A program made the position numbers and the translations under genes. Below, in pieces: positions 43,151 to 50,817 of a DNA stretch of 64,000 nucleotides. Positions within the stretch are counted from its first letter, which is position 1. Every line of letters starts with the position of its first letter. The notes beneath the pieces were generated by a model. The model saw only the letters and a list, made by a program, of their open reading frames with translations, ran no database searches and was not told the DNA's origin. Source of the stretch: Bacillota bacterium (GTDB lineage: Bacteria; Bacillota; Clostridia; Tissierellales; Sedimentibacteraceae); NCBI GenBank assembly GCA_023386345.1, contig JAEWJT010000004.1, positions 576,436 through 640,435 of the forward strand. Direction: 5' to 3'.

Positions 43151-44425
43151 ATGTCCTTAAATGATATTTTTGAATATTACATTAATGATTATAAAAAAAA
43201 TTGGTATATGCAGGATGTAAATTTTTATGCAAAGCTTCGAGCATATTCATCTGAAGAAAAAATAAATAATGAAAAAGAAATTAATAAAATTATAGATATA
43301 ATTTTAAATAAATTCAAATTATGGCCAAACAATTTCACAAATAAATTGAACATTGAAGATGATAGAAAGGTTTGGGCTGATGATTTAAGTAACTTCATAA
43401 AAGATAGCCTTGCAAATATATCAATAGATGAAGGCTTTGCGATGAAACTTTTTATAAGCAAGGGAATGCTTGATATAACAAAAAGTTTTATGAATGATAG
43501 CTTAAAAAATAAAGATTTAAGTCTTGACGATATAGGTCAGGCAATCAGAAATGCTTGGATCATGAATATACTTCAATTTATGCTTGATATAAAAATCGAA
43601 TACACTCCGTCTATATTCGGATACAGTATGCTTTATCCCTATACGGATAATTTAATTGATAGCGATATTACATTAGAGAGAAAAGAAAATTTTAACAAAA
43701 AATTTCATAAGAGATTGCAAGGCTTAGATGTTTGTCCATCTGACAAATTAGAAGCTGAAATTTATCATATGGTAGAGCTTATAGAGAGTCAATTTGAAAG
43801 AGAAATATATCCTGAAGTTTACGATAGCCTCTTACTGATACATATATCGCAAAAAGATAGCTTAAAACAACAAACAACCTACTGTCCTTTTGAAAAAGAT
43901 ATAGTTGATATCTCCTTTAAAAAAGGAGCAGCATCTGTATTAGCAGATGGTTATTTAGTTAAAGGAATTTTGACAGAAGACGAAATCAAATTCATGCTCG
44001 GATTTGGCATCATACTTCAGCTTTGCGACGACATACAAGACATCCAAAGCGATATGGATTCTAAGAGCGCAACAATATTTTCTCTTTCTGCTAAAGGACA
44101 TAAGCTTGATATACTTGCAAATAAGCTGTTCAGACTTATAGAACATGTTCTTAGTCATGATATTAAGAATATAAAATTTGAAAACAATGAAAAAATAGTC
44201 CCTTTTATGCAGCAGTGTTGCAACTTTATAGCCTTAGACGGAATAATAACTCATAAAAAGTATTTTACAAATGAGTATATAAAGAATATAGAAAAATATT
44301 TGCCTGTAAGGTCAAAGTTTTTAAATAATATCAAGGTTAAAACATCTAAGAAATTTAATAAAATAATGAAAAAATACAATGAAAATGAATTAAAAACAAT
44401 GATAGGATACATGAATGCGGTATAG
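43151..44425 (+). CDS. Orphan class I isoprenoid-synthase-like protein
   Basis: 424 aa, almost all helical. Two Asp-rich metal-binding-like motifs are at the right relative positions for a polyprenyl or terpene synthase fold: D166-N-L-I-D170-S-D172 in YPYTDNLIDSD, and D293-D-I-Q-D297 in LQLCDDIQDIQSD, the second inside a helix after the SFKKGAASVLADGYL block that normally binds diphosphate. The N-terminal 150 residues match no domain I know. ATG 43151 has GGGGGA upstream. It stands alone, without mep, ispA or terpene genes nearby. A family of such 'class 1 isoprenoid biosynthesis enzymes' exists in several phyla; product unknown. Confidence 0.65.
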   Translation: MSLNDIFEYYINDYKKNWYMQDVNFYAKLRAYSSEEKINNEKEINKIIDIILNKFKLWPNNFTNKLNIEDDRKVWADDLSNFIKDSLANISIDEGFAMKLFISKGMLDITKSFMNDSLKNKDLSLDDIGQAIRNAWIMNILQFMLDIKIEYTPSIFGYSMLYPYTDNLIDSDITLERKENFNKKFHKRLQGLDVCPSDKLEAEIYHMVELIESQFEREIYPEVYDSLLLIHISQKDSLKQQTTYCPFEKDIVDISFKKGAASVLADGYLVKGILTEDEIKFMLGFGIILQLCDDIQDIQSDMDSKSATIFSLSAKGHKLDILANKLFRLIEHVLSHDIKNIKFENNEKIVPFMQQCCNFIALDGIITHKKYFTNEYIKNIEKYLPVRSKFLNNIKVKTSKKFNKIMKKYNENELKTMIGYMNAV

Positions 44426-44523
44426 AAAAAGACTATATCATTGTTAAAATAAACAAACCAGTGTACATAAAAGAACCTGTAAAATAATCATTTATAGATA
44501 ATGTTTTATATTTCACCCTCCTA

Positions 44524-44562
44524 AACAATAATGATGTACATAAAATGTACATCATTATTGTT
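44524..44562. terminator. Bidirectional terminator
   Basis: 18-bp perfect stem (44524-44541 with 44545-44562), 3-base loop, T-run on the plus side. Between convergent genes. The AACAATAATGATGTAC core resembles the hairpin at 49211-49253. Confidence 0.8.
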
Positions 44563-44599
44563 TTTCACATCATCATACAACATATTAACTATTATAAGA

Positions 44600-45790
44600 T
44601 TAAAGTTCAGTATTATTTTCAAATTTTATATAATCTAATTTATGAAAATTCATAAATTTATTATATGCCTTTTTAAGTTCGTTTTTTATAGTTTTATTGA
44701 CTTTAACTCCATCTTCAAACCATATATTTTTTACATTCAATGCTTTATTTTTTCTGTCACAGACTAATTCGCATCTTGCTATAAAGTTTTCTCCGTACAA
44801 AACAGGTAAAACATAATATCCATATTTTCTTTCACTCTCAGGTGTATATATTTCCCATTTATATTCAAAATCAAATAATTCCTTTATCAGCTTTCTGTCC
44901 CAAAGCATGCCATCAAGAGGAGCGATAAATTCCATACGTTTATCAAATTCAGAGCAGTTTTTTATCTCATCAATTATTACTTCATCGTCAGTCAAACAAT
45001 AAAATGCGTGCTTTATACCTTCAATATTGATTTTATGTAATTTATCTTCTTTAATCAACTTTTCAAATACAAGATTTCTTTCATTAGCTTTCATATCTGA
45101 TATTCCCAACAAAGCATCGCTAGGTTTGTTCCATAATAGGCCAACTGCAGAAATTCTTCGCATAAGTCTCCATTTCATATGCTCAATTTCATCAGGAAAA
45201 GGCTCACTTGCTTCCAGTATGGATTTAGGTATGTGGTCTTTTGACAAAGCATAATATTTAATTGTACCTTTTTTATGATGTACGATTAAATCTCCTTGAA
45301 AATATAAAGTTTCAAGTGTGGCACGTGATAATTTAGCATTGCTCCAATACCAATCAACTTTTTCGTTAAAACCTATATCTTTTGAACATAAAGCACCATT
45401 TTGAGAAATCAAGCTTTTTATTTCATCCGCAACAGCATCTATTTGTTCTTGGCTGCGGACTCCTTCTTTATATCTATCGCGAATACGAGAAAAATAAATC
45501 CAATCTTCCACAGGCATAATAGAAAGATTCTTGTCAAAATAATCTATTAATTTTCTATCTTCATAAAGAATCTCGTATAGCATGTCCTTAGTAAAACCTT
45601 TAATCCTCGATTGTAAAACAAGCTCAGAGTTTTTTCCGCATACATCAATAGGATCATATTGAATACAGCCTGCTTGCTTAACATATTCTAAAACACCCTG
45701 TTTCTCAATAAATTTATAACTACCAATCAAACCTTGCTTACGTAAAATAAATAATCTAGCCTCATGTTTAGACAAATCAAATGTTTTCAT
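44600..45790 (-). CDS. YcaQ/AlkZ-like DNA glycosylase family protein
   Basis: 396 aa tandem winged-helix protein. The HTH_42 signatures are seen: ARLFILRKQGLIG, GCIQYDPIDVCGKNSELVLQSRIKGF and, near the C-terminus, FIAPLDGMLWDRKLIKELFDFEYKWEIYTPESERKYGYYVLPVL. YcaQ/AlkZ enzymes unhook interstrand crosslinks or remove bulky alkylated bases. Catalysis by residues in the QxQ/QxD region is not checked here (IQYDPID corresponds). Overlaps nothing; 3 bases from the next GNAT gene. Confidence 0.85.
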   Translation of the reverse strand: MKTFDLSKHEARLFILRKQGLIGSYKFIEKQGVLEYVKQAGCIQYDPIDVCGKNSELVLQSRIKGFTKDMLYEILYEDRKLIDYFDKNLSIMPVEDWIYFSRIRDRYKEGVRSQEQIDAVADEIKSLISQNGALCSKDIGFNEKVDWYWSNAKLSRATLETLYFQGDLIVHHKKGTIKYYALSKDHIPKSILEASEPFPDEIEHMKWRLMRRISAVGLLWNKPSDALLGISDMKANERNLVFEKLIKEDKLHKINIEGIKHAFYCLTDDEVIIDEIKNCSEFDKRMEFIAPLDGMLWDRKLIKELFDFEYKWEIYTPESERKYGYYVLPVLYGENFIARCELVCDRKNKALNVKNIWFEDGVKVNKTIKNELKKAYNKFMNFHKLDYIKFENNTEL

Positions 45791-45792
45791 AA

Positions 45793-46287
45793 TTAAAACT
45801 CCATAATCATTCTCAATTCAGTAATTGGTGTCACAAGCACTGCTTCTTTTTTAACACCATCAAACAAAAATCCATATTTTTCATAGAAATTAATAGTATC
45901 TTTATTGCTATCAAGCACCCATAAAGCAATACCTTTGCATCTTGAAAGTCTCTTAACACATTCATCCATTAGCAGTTTACCTATTCCCTTTTTATGGTAT
46001 TCTTTCAAAACATAAATAGCAACTACTTCCCCATAACTTTCCAGTTCAATAGCTTTACATTTACTATAGCATGCAAAGCCAACAACTTTTCCATCTATCT
46101 CTGCAATCAAGGTATTTTCTGGATTGTCATATTTCTTTGCCATATCAATACATTTTTCAACGCTCATTTTATCCAAATACTCTTGATTCATAAGACCAGT
46201 GTAAGTTTCCTGCCACGATTTATAGTGAATATAAGCCTTAGACTCCGTATCTTCTATTTTATAATCTCTAATAATTATATTGCTCAT
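45793..46287 (-). CDS. GNAT acetyltransferase (duplicate A)
   Basis: 164 aa. HYKSWQETYTGLMNQEYLDKMSVEKCI near the N-terminus; CoA loop HKKGIGKLL; DTINFYEKYGFLFDGVKKEAVLVTP near the end. Very close paralogue of the gene at 47799. Two bases from the YcaQ gene in the same direction. Substrate unknown. Confidence 0.88.
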   Translation of the reverse strand: MSNIIIRDYKIEDTESKAYIHYKSWQETYTGLMNQEYLDKMSVEKCIDMAKKYDNPENTLIAEIDGKVVGFACYSKCKAIELESYGEVVAIYVLKEYHKKGIGKLLMDECVKRLSRCKGIALWVLDSNKDTINFYEKYGFLFDGVKKEAVLVTPITELRMIMEF

Positions 46288-46397
46288 CTTTTATCCTCTC
46301 TTAAATCCTTTATATCTTGTTCCTTGAAAGGTTAATTTATCAACATTTTTCTATTAATAAACTATACTCCTGTCTTTCCATAGAAAAAGCAAAAAAT

Positions 46398-47240
46398 TTA
46401 TTTAAAGTATTTATGAGCAAATTCCGTTATATATAATTCCTTAAAGCCTAAACTGTCATATAAATTTCTTGCTTTATTTCCCACAACACACCATAAGATT
46501 ACTTCCTTATGACCTTGATTATATATTTCATTGCACAAATACTTTACAAATTTTCTACCTATTCCATTGCCTTGCAAATCTGTCCTTACTGATACACTGG
46601 AAATCTCATTGTTTTCTAAATGTGCATGACCAACAATTTCACCTTTTTCTATGTAGCTGTAACGATTTTCTGAATCGTTATCCCAAGCCTTGCGATTTCT
46701 TTCACTTGGTGGCTGTATCTCGGAGTTCGGGAAATCTCCTACACTCACACGCATTTCATGAAACGCTTCAGCGTATAATTTTTGAGCTTGAGTATAATCA
46801 TCATCGCAGTATTGCCTGATAGGCAATTCATCTATATCAAACTTAGCTCCGACATATTTCATACATGCACTCGAAAAATTCCTTTCATAGCCATGCTTTC
46901 TTGCAAACATTATAGAATTCTCATTGCTGAGCAGGTAATTTGTCATAATTTCTTTTGGCTTAGTTTCACTCAAGATATCTTCTCCATACATAACAAGAAT
47001 ATGTCCTATACCTTTAAATCTATATTCAGGTGCTACGAATACAACTAAAGAAGAAGTATTTTTTCCGGGAATTATTTGAATTAAACCAACAAGTTTCTCG
47101 TCTAAATATACAGTGGTTAAGGTCTCTGGCTCCATTTCCACAGCCCACCACAAATCTTCACTTGTCCCATTATCTTGTAACAACATATCTTTTACTAAAT
47201 CATACTCATCTTCACTAATTTTTTTATATTTAAGATTCAT
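46398..47240 (-). CDS. GNAT acetyltransferase, double domain
   Basis: 280 aa with two GNAT folds: the first has RFKGIGHIL (about residue 80), the second QGNGIGRKF (about residue 240) with NKARNLYDSLGFKELYI at the end. Tandem GNAT proteins are often drug- or thiol-acetyltransferases (mycothiol synthase-like); substrate unknown here. ATG 47240 follows AGGAGAAT. The frame from 47261 is rejected. Confidence 0.82.
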   Translation of the reverse strand: MNLKYKKISEDEYDLVKDMLLQDNGTSEDLWWAVEMEPETLTTVYLDEKLVGLIQIIPGKNTSSLVVFVAPEYRFKGIGHILVMYGEDILSETKPKEIMTNYLLSNENSIMFARKHGYERNFSSACMKYVGAKFDIDELPIRQYCDDDYTQAQKLYAEAFHEMRVSVGDFPNSEIQPPSERNRKAWDNDSENRYSYIEKGEIVGHAHLENNEISSVSVRTDLQGNGIGRKFVKYLCNEIYNQGHKEVILWCVVGNKARNLYDSLGFKELYITEFAHKYFK

Positions 47241-47285
47241 TTTTATTCTCCTAATTTTCAAATAAATAATATTCTTCTAAAATTC

Positions 47286-47750
47286 TTACTTTACAAAGAA
47301 TACATAAACCGTATCATTGCCTTGAGATTCATCAGAAACAACGCCGCCGAGCTTTCTATACAGTGCATTTGCCCCTACATTATTCTGATATGTAGACAAA
47401 AAGTACCTACACATGTTCTTGCCTTTACACATCTCTTTTAATTCAGTCATCATTCTATATCCTATACCCTGTTTTTGGTGTTCTTCCATTACGCCTACTT
47501 CATGTATATATAGCATATTTCCAATATTATTTAATCTATTAAGCTCATATCCATATGCAAAACCGATAATTACATCATTGTACACAGCTGCAAAAATCCA
47601 ATTACTAGGATTTCTAAGAAATTCAAGAGCATTATCATAACAAATAAAATTTTCTCGGAAATTTACATTCAAATTCATAACCATTTTGATATCATTTTCA
47701 GTTAATCTTCGACAAATATATTCTATTTTACTTTTTTCACTGTTATTCAA
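47286..47750 (-). CDS. GNAT acetyltransferase, AAC(3)-I-like form
   Basis: 154 aa. NFICYDNALEFLRNPSNWIFAAVYNDVIIGFAYGYEL, then YIHEVGVMEEHQKQGIGYRMM and a terminal NVGANALYRKLGGV. This arrangement recalls the AAC(3)-I aminoglycoside acetyltransferase subfamily, but similarity is limited. TTG 47750 has GGTGAT upstream and is preferred over TTG 47768. Confidence 0.7.
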   Translation of the reverse strand: MNNSEKSKIEYICRRLTENDIKMVMNLNVNFRENFICYDNALEFLRNPSNWIFAAVYNDVIIGFAYGYELNRLNNIGNMLYIHEVGVMEEHQKQGIGYRMMTELKEMCKGKNMCRYFLSTYQNNVGANALYRKLGGVVSDESQGNDTVYVFFVK

Positions 47751-47798
47751 AATTATCACCACTTTCAATATATTTTTGATTATTTTATTATCCTACAA

Positions 47799-48287
47799 TT
47801 ACAAGTCCATAACCATTCTTACTCCGGCTACAGGTGTAATAAGAATACTTTCTTTCTTACCACCATCCAATGAAAAGCCATACTTTGTATAAAATTCTAT
47901 CGCATTTTTATTACCAGCTACTACCCATAAAATAAGTTTTCTATATCCTGTAATCTTGTTTATACATGTATCAATTAGCATTTTGCCTATACCATTTTTT
48001 TGATATTCTTTCAATACATAAATAGCTGATATTATAGCACAATCACCATATTCTGCGTCTTTGCAATGTTCATAGTATAAATATGCAGCAATTTTATTTT
48101 CAACCTCAGCAACCAATGTAGTTTTAATACATTTTCCAACCATTTCGATACATTTTTGGACGCTCATATTATCCAAATACTCTTGATTTATCATACCAGT
48201 GTAAGTTTCTTGCCATGATTTATAACGAACATTTCCTACACTCACTGCATCCTCTTTTTTAGCATCTCTAATAATTATATCAAACAT
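47799..48287 (-). CDS. GNAT acetyltransferase (duplicate B)
   Basis: 162 aa. RYKSWQETYTGMINQEYLDNMSVQKCI, CoA loop QKNGIGKML and AIEFYTKYGFSLDGGKKESILITPVAG. Nearly the same as the 45793 protein over its length, so this is a local duplication with two other GNAT genes between. ATG 48287 has GGAGG upstream. Confidence 0.88.
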   Translation of the reverse strand: MFDIIIRDAKKEDAVSVGNVRYKSWQETYTGMINQEYLDNMSVQKCIEMVGKCIKTTLVAEVENKIAAYLYYEHCKDAEYGDCAIISAIYVLKEYQKNGIGKMLIDTCINKITGYRKLILWVVAGNKNAIEFYTKYGFSLDGGKKESILITPVAGVRMVMDL

Positions 48288-48380
48288 ATAAACCTCCAAA
48301 TAAAATATTCATTAGGTATCTATAAAGCTCTAATAATTTTTTAAGTTCCGTAATTATATAAAAATTGACTCTTTATAAAA

Positions 48381-48932
48381 TCATTTAAATACAGCCATCA
48401 GTATACTATTTTTGTCAGGCTCATCATAATTTTGAATTTTACCCATTTGAGAAAATCCAGCTTTTGTAAAACTCTGAACAGAGCGTTTATTATTTTCCTC
48501 AGGGTCTGCACATACAACCTTAGCTCCTAGAGTGTCCGTCAAGTAACTCGCCATCGCCTTAATAATATCTGTTCCTATACCTTTTCCCCACAATTCATGG
48601 TCTCCAATAAATAAATCTATTCCATATCCACCGAGAAATTTTTCATAAGGCACTTTAGAATTAAATCGATACGAGTTCTCGTCAAGCGTATAATATTGAA
48701 TGTATCCTATTTCTCTATTTTTGTATTCAATAATACAAGCTGCCTCACTACTGTTTTCAATTGCTTCTTCAAAAAAATTTTCTTCAATTTTTTGGCTGTC
48801 CCATGGGGCATCTTCTCCCCATGCTAATTCAATCAGTTTAGGGTTGGTAAGCCATTTCAGTAGCAAGTTTTTATCGTTCTGGTCATTATTAATTTTTCTA
48901 ACTGCAATTTCATCACTAAAAAAAATATACAT
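48381..48932 (-). CDS. AAC(6')-like aminoglycoside acetyltransferase
   Basis: 183 aa from ATG 48932. Same order of blocks as AAC(6')-Ie: IAVRKINNDQNDKNLLLKWLT, CIIEYKNREIGYIQYY, GGYGIDLFIGDHELWGKGIG (acetyl-CoA loop), VCADPEENNKRSVQSFTKAGF. These enzymes acetylate the 6'-amino group of aminoglycosides with acetyl-CoA. True drug specificity is not proven. AAGGA upstream; the frame from 48974 adds non-conserved residues. Just downstream of a gene remnant. Confidence 0.8.
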   Translation of the reverse strand: MYIFFSDEIAVRKINNDQNDKNLLLKWLTNPKLIELAWGEDAPWDSQKIEENFFEEAIENSSEAACIIEYKNREIGYIQYYTLDENSYRFNSKVPYEKFLGGYGIDLFIGDHELWGKGIGTDIIKAMASYLTDTLGAKVVCADPEENNKRSVQSFTKAGFSQMGKIQNYDEPDKNSILMAVFK

Positions 48933-48963
48933 ATCTATTTTTCCTTCTCTATCACATTTTTTA

Positions 48964-49096
48964 TCATTCATCAATTACAATACAATCCTCATCTGCCAGC
49001 TTATCTACATTTTTCTATAAGAATTTTTAAATTGTCAATAATGCAATTTCTTGAATTATCGTTTTGAAAGTCACGGGAGCTTAATATTAAATTCAT
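48964..49096 (-). pseudogene. Remnant of a peptidase-E-like (S51) gene
   Basis: ATG 49096 with SD GAGGA opens MNLILSSRDFQNDN..., a start typical of class-I glutamine-amidotransferase-like peptidase E proteins, but stops after 31 codons at 49001. In the next frame a short tail reads DKLADEDCIVIDE to a TGA at 48964-48966. It looks like the start and end of a larger gene with the middle lost. Confidence 0.35.
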
Positions 49097-49210
49097 GATT
49101 ATCCTCATTATGAAAATTTTTGAATTAGTAATTACAAAAATTGTATCATGTTTTCTTCTATATCTCAATATAATTTTTAAATTTATAGAAATCTAAATAC
49201 TTTAATAATA

Positions 49211-49253
49211 AAAATCAATAATGATGTATAAAACTAATATCATTATTGATTTT
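49211..49253 (-). terminator. Terminator after the HAD phosphatase gene
   Basis: 15-bp stem AAAATCAATAATGAT (49211-49225) with ATCATTATTGATTTT (49239-49253). Nothing else is visible in the 48933-49269 gap except the remnant. Confidence 0.7.
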
Positions 49254-49269
49254 ATCGGTTTTTTATAAA

Positions 49270-50070
49270 TTATTTAAAATTGTCCTTTAATATATTTTGA
49301 TCAATCCACTTTGCAACACCATCATTATCGCTAGATTCAGTTATATACTTAGCTGCTTTAATAACATCATCTATAGCATTTGCAACTGCTACCCCATAGC
49401 CACATTCTTTTATCATTACTATATCATCATAATCATCACCAAAGGCAGCAACTTCATTTATTCCTATATTGTAATGCTGTGCTAAGGCCTTGACTCCATT
49501 TAATTTTGTCGCTTTAGTAGACATGATTTGAAGCAAATATCCGTTGGCAATGCTCGAGTACAATCCCTCTGGAAGCATGGATTTTATCTCATTTATCTCA
49601 TCAGCATTTTCTACGCCGAAAATTATTTTATCAACATCACCTAAACTACCGACAAAGTCAGTTTCTACAGTGTTTTTAAAAACATCTTTAAAATTTATTC
49701 TTATAACATTGTCTGAAGGCAAGTCAAAATTAACGTGTATATAGTCGTTAACTTCGGCAGATACTTTGGAGTCTGGAAATTTCTCAATAATTTTTGATAT
49801 GAGATTATGAGCAGTTTTTCCGTCTATCTTATTCGCAGCTATAATTTTTTCATTAACTGTAACCATTGCACCATTAAGGCAAACTACATCATTACAGCAA
49901 ATAAGTTCTGAAAACAATTTAGCTGCCCTTCTTGGTCTTGCAGTAGCTATAGCTACTACAATTCCTCTACTTCTACATTCATTCAAAATTTTTAATGTAT
50001 AATTTGAAATTGTTTTATCTTCCCTTAATAAAGTTCTGTCTAAATCAAGAGCTATCATCTTTATATTCAT
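49270..50070 (-). CDS. HAD-superfamily phosphatase, Cof type
   Basis: 266 aa. Motif I MIALDLDRTLL (DxD with D-L-D), motif II AIATARPRR (Thr), motif III Lys around ATKLNGVKALAQHY, motif IV AFGDDYDDIVMIKECGYGVAVANA (GDDxxD). Cof-type cap (C2b) between. Family members dephosphorylate sugar phosphates, FMN or PLP. AAGGCGG upstream of ATG 50070. Monocistronic. Confidence 0.92.
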   Translation of the reverse strand: MNIKMIALDLDRTLLREDKTISNYTLKILNECRSRGIVVAIATARPRRAAKLFSELICCNDVVCLNGAMVTVNEKIIAANKIDGKTAHNLISKIIEKFPDSKVSAEVNDYIHVNFDLPSDNVIRINFKDVFKNTVETDFVGSLGDVDKIIFGVENADEINEIKSMLPEGLYSSIANGYLLQIMSTKATKLNGVKALAQHYNIGINEVAAFGDDYDDIVMIKECGYGVAVANAIDDVIKAAKYITESSDNDGVAKWIDQNILKDNFK

Positions 50071-50330
50071 ATTTACCGCCTTATATTTTGATATACCAAT
50101 AAAATCAAAGATTTAAGCTTGGTACAATTTTATAATATATTTACTTTACAATATTAAACTGTATGTTATTACAATTTAAATAAAAACTTTAATTTTGTTA
50201 CAAAAAAGTTTAATTCTTAATAATATATCATAATAGAAAAATTATGTAAATATATTTTTTACAATTTTAAGATAAAAAATAACAGTAGTAATCTGGTAAT
50301 GAATGTAAAAACCACAGATACACATTTATC

Positions 50331-50359
50331 TTGACATCGTAGTTATTTAACTATATAAT
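50331..50359 (+). promoter_or_regulatory. Consensus promoter of the proline T-box
   Basis: TTGACA (50331-50336), 17-bp spacer, TATAAT (50354-50359). A perfect sigma-A promoter about 20 bases before the T-box stem I. The 50071-50330 stretch contains no gene. Confidence 0.9.
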
Positions 50360-50379
50360 ATAGAAAATCAGATATAAAA

Positions 50380-50640
50380 GCTATGATAAGAAATAGTAAG
50401 CATTTTGGATTTTTAAGAGAGAGGGCGCTTGGTGAAAGCCCTTATTGAAAATATGCTAAACCAGTCTTTGAGCAATAAACCGAACGATTTTTTAGTAGGC
50501 TTTATCGGGTTCTCCCGTTATAGAGAGAAAGTATCAGGCTTTTCGCTTTGTACTTAAAGTGCGGATTTATTCCGAATTTAGGTGGTACCACGGACTTGTT
50601 ATAGTTCGCCCTATGCTAATTTATTTTAGCGTAGGGCTTT
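50380..50640 (+). promoter_or_regulatory. Proline T-box riboswitch
   Basis: Stem I with AGAAATAGTA, specifier CCA at 50461-50463 followed by GTCTTTGAGC, T-box AGGTGGTACCACG at 50580-50592 and terminator at 50608-50640. CCA matches the downstream prolyl-tRNA synthetase. The T-box bulge has ACCACG instead of the usual ACCGCG. Confidence 0.96.
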
Positions 50641-50643
50641 TTT
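50608..50643 (+). terminator. Proline T-box terminator
   Basis: GCCCTATGCTAA (50608-50619) pairs with TTAGCGTAGGGC (50626-50637), one G-U, then a T-run. Confidence 0.92.
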
Positions 50644-50670
50644 ATTTGATAAATATTTATTATGTAAATA

Positions 50671-50712
50671 GTGTAAAATAAATTTTACACAACATAAAAT
50701 AAACTTTATAAT
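50671..50712 (+). promoter_or_regulatory. Second proS promoter with palindromic operator, beyond the T-box
   Basis: GTGTAAAAT (50671-50679) pairs with ATTTTACAC (50682-50690) as a 2-bp-centre palindrome. Its right arm overlaps the -35 TTTACA (50684-50689); a 17-bp spacer leads to TATAAT (50707-50712). It lies after the T-box terminator and would bypass it. The following leader has an inverted TCAAATAC/GTATTTGA pair. Confidence 0.6.
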
Positions 50713-50817
50713 ATATTAATAATGCCACTCAAATACTAGCTGTCTTTCAAAAATCTTGCTGTGCAAGGTATTTGAAATTAGACAATACGTAGTTGATTAT
50801 GGCATATGGAGGTTACT

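Noticed and set aside
46469..46819. 116-codon plus-strand frame
   Set aside because: It is antisense to the double-GNAT gene, has no ribosome-binding site and is rich in His/Leu/Tyr, as shadow frames are.
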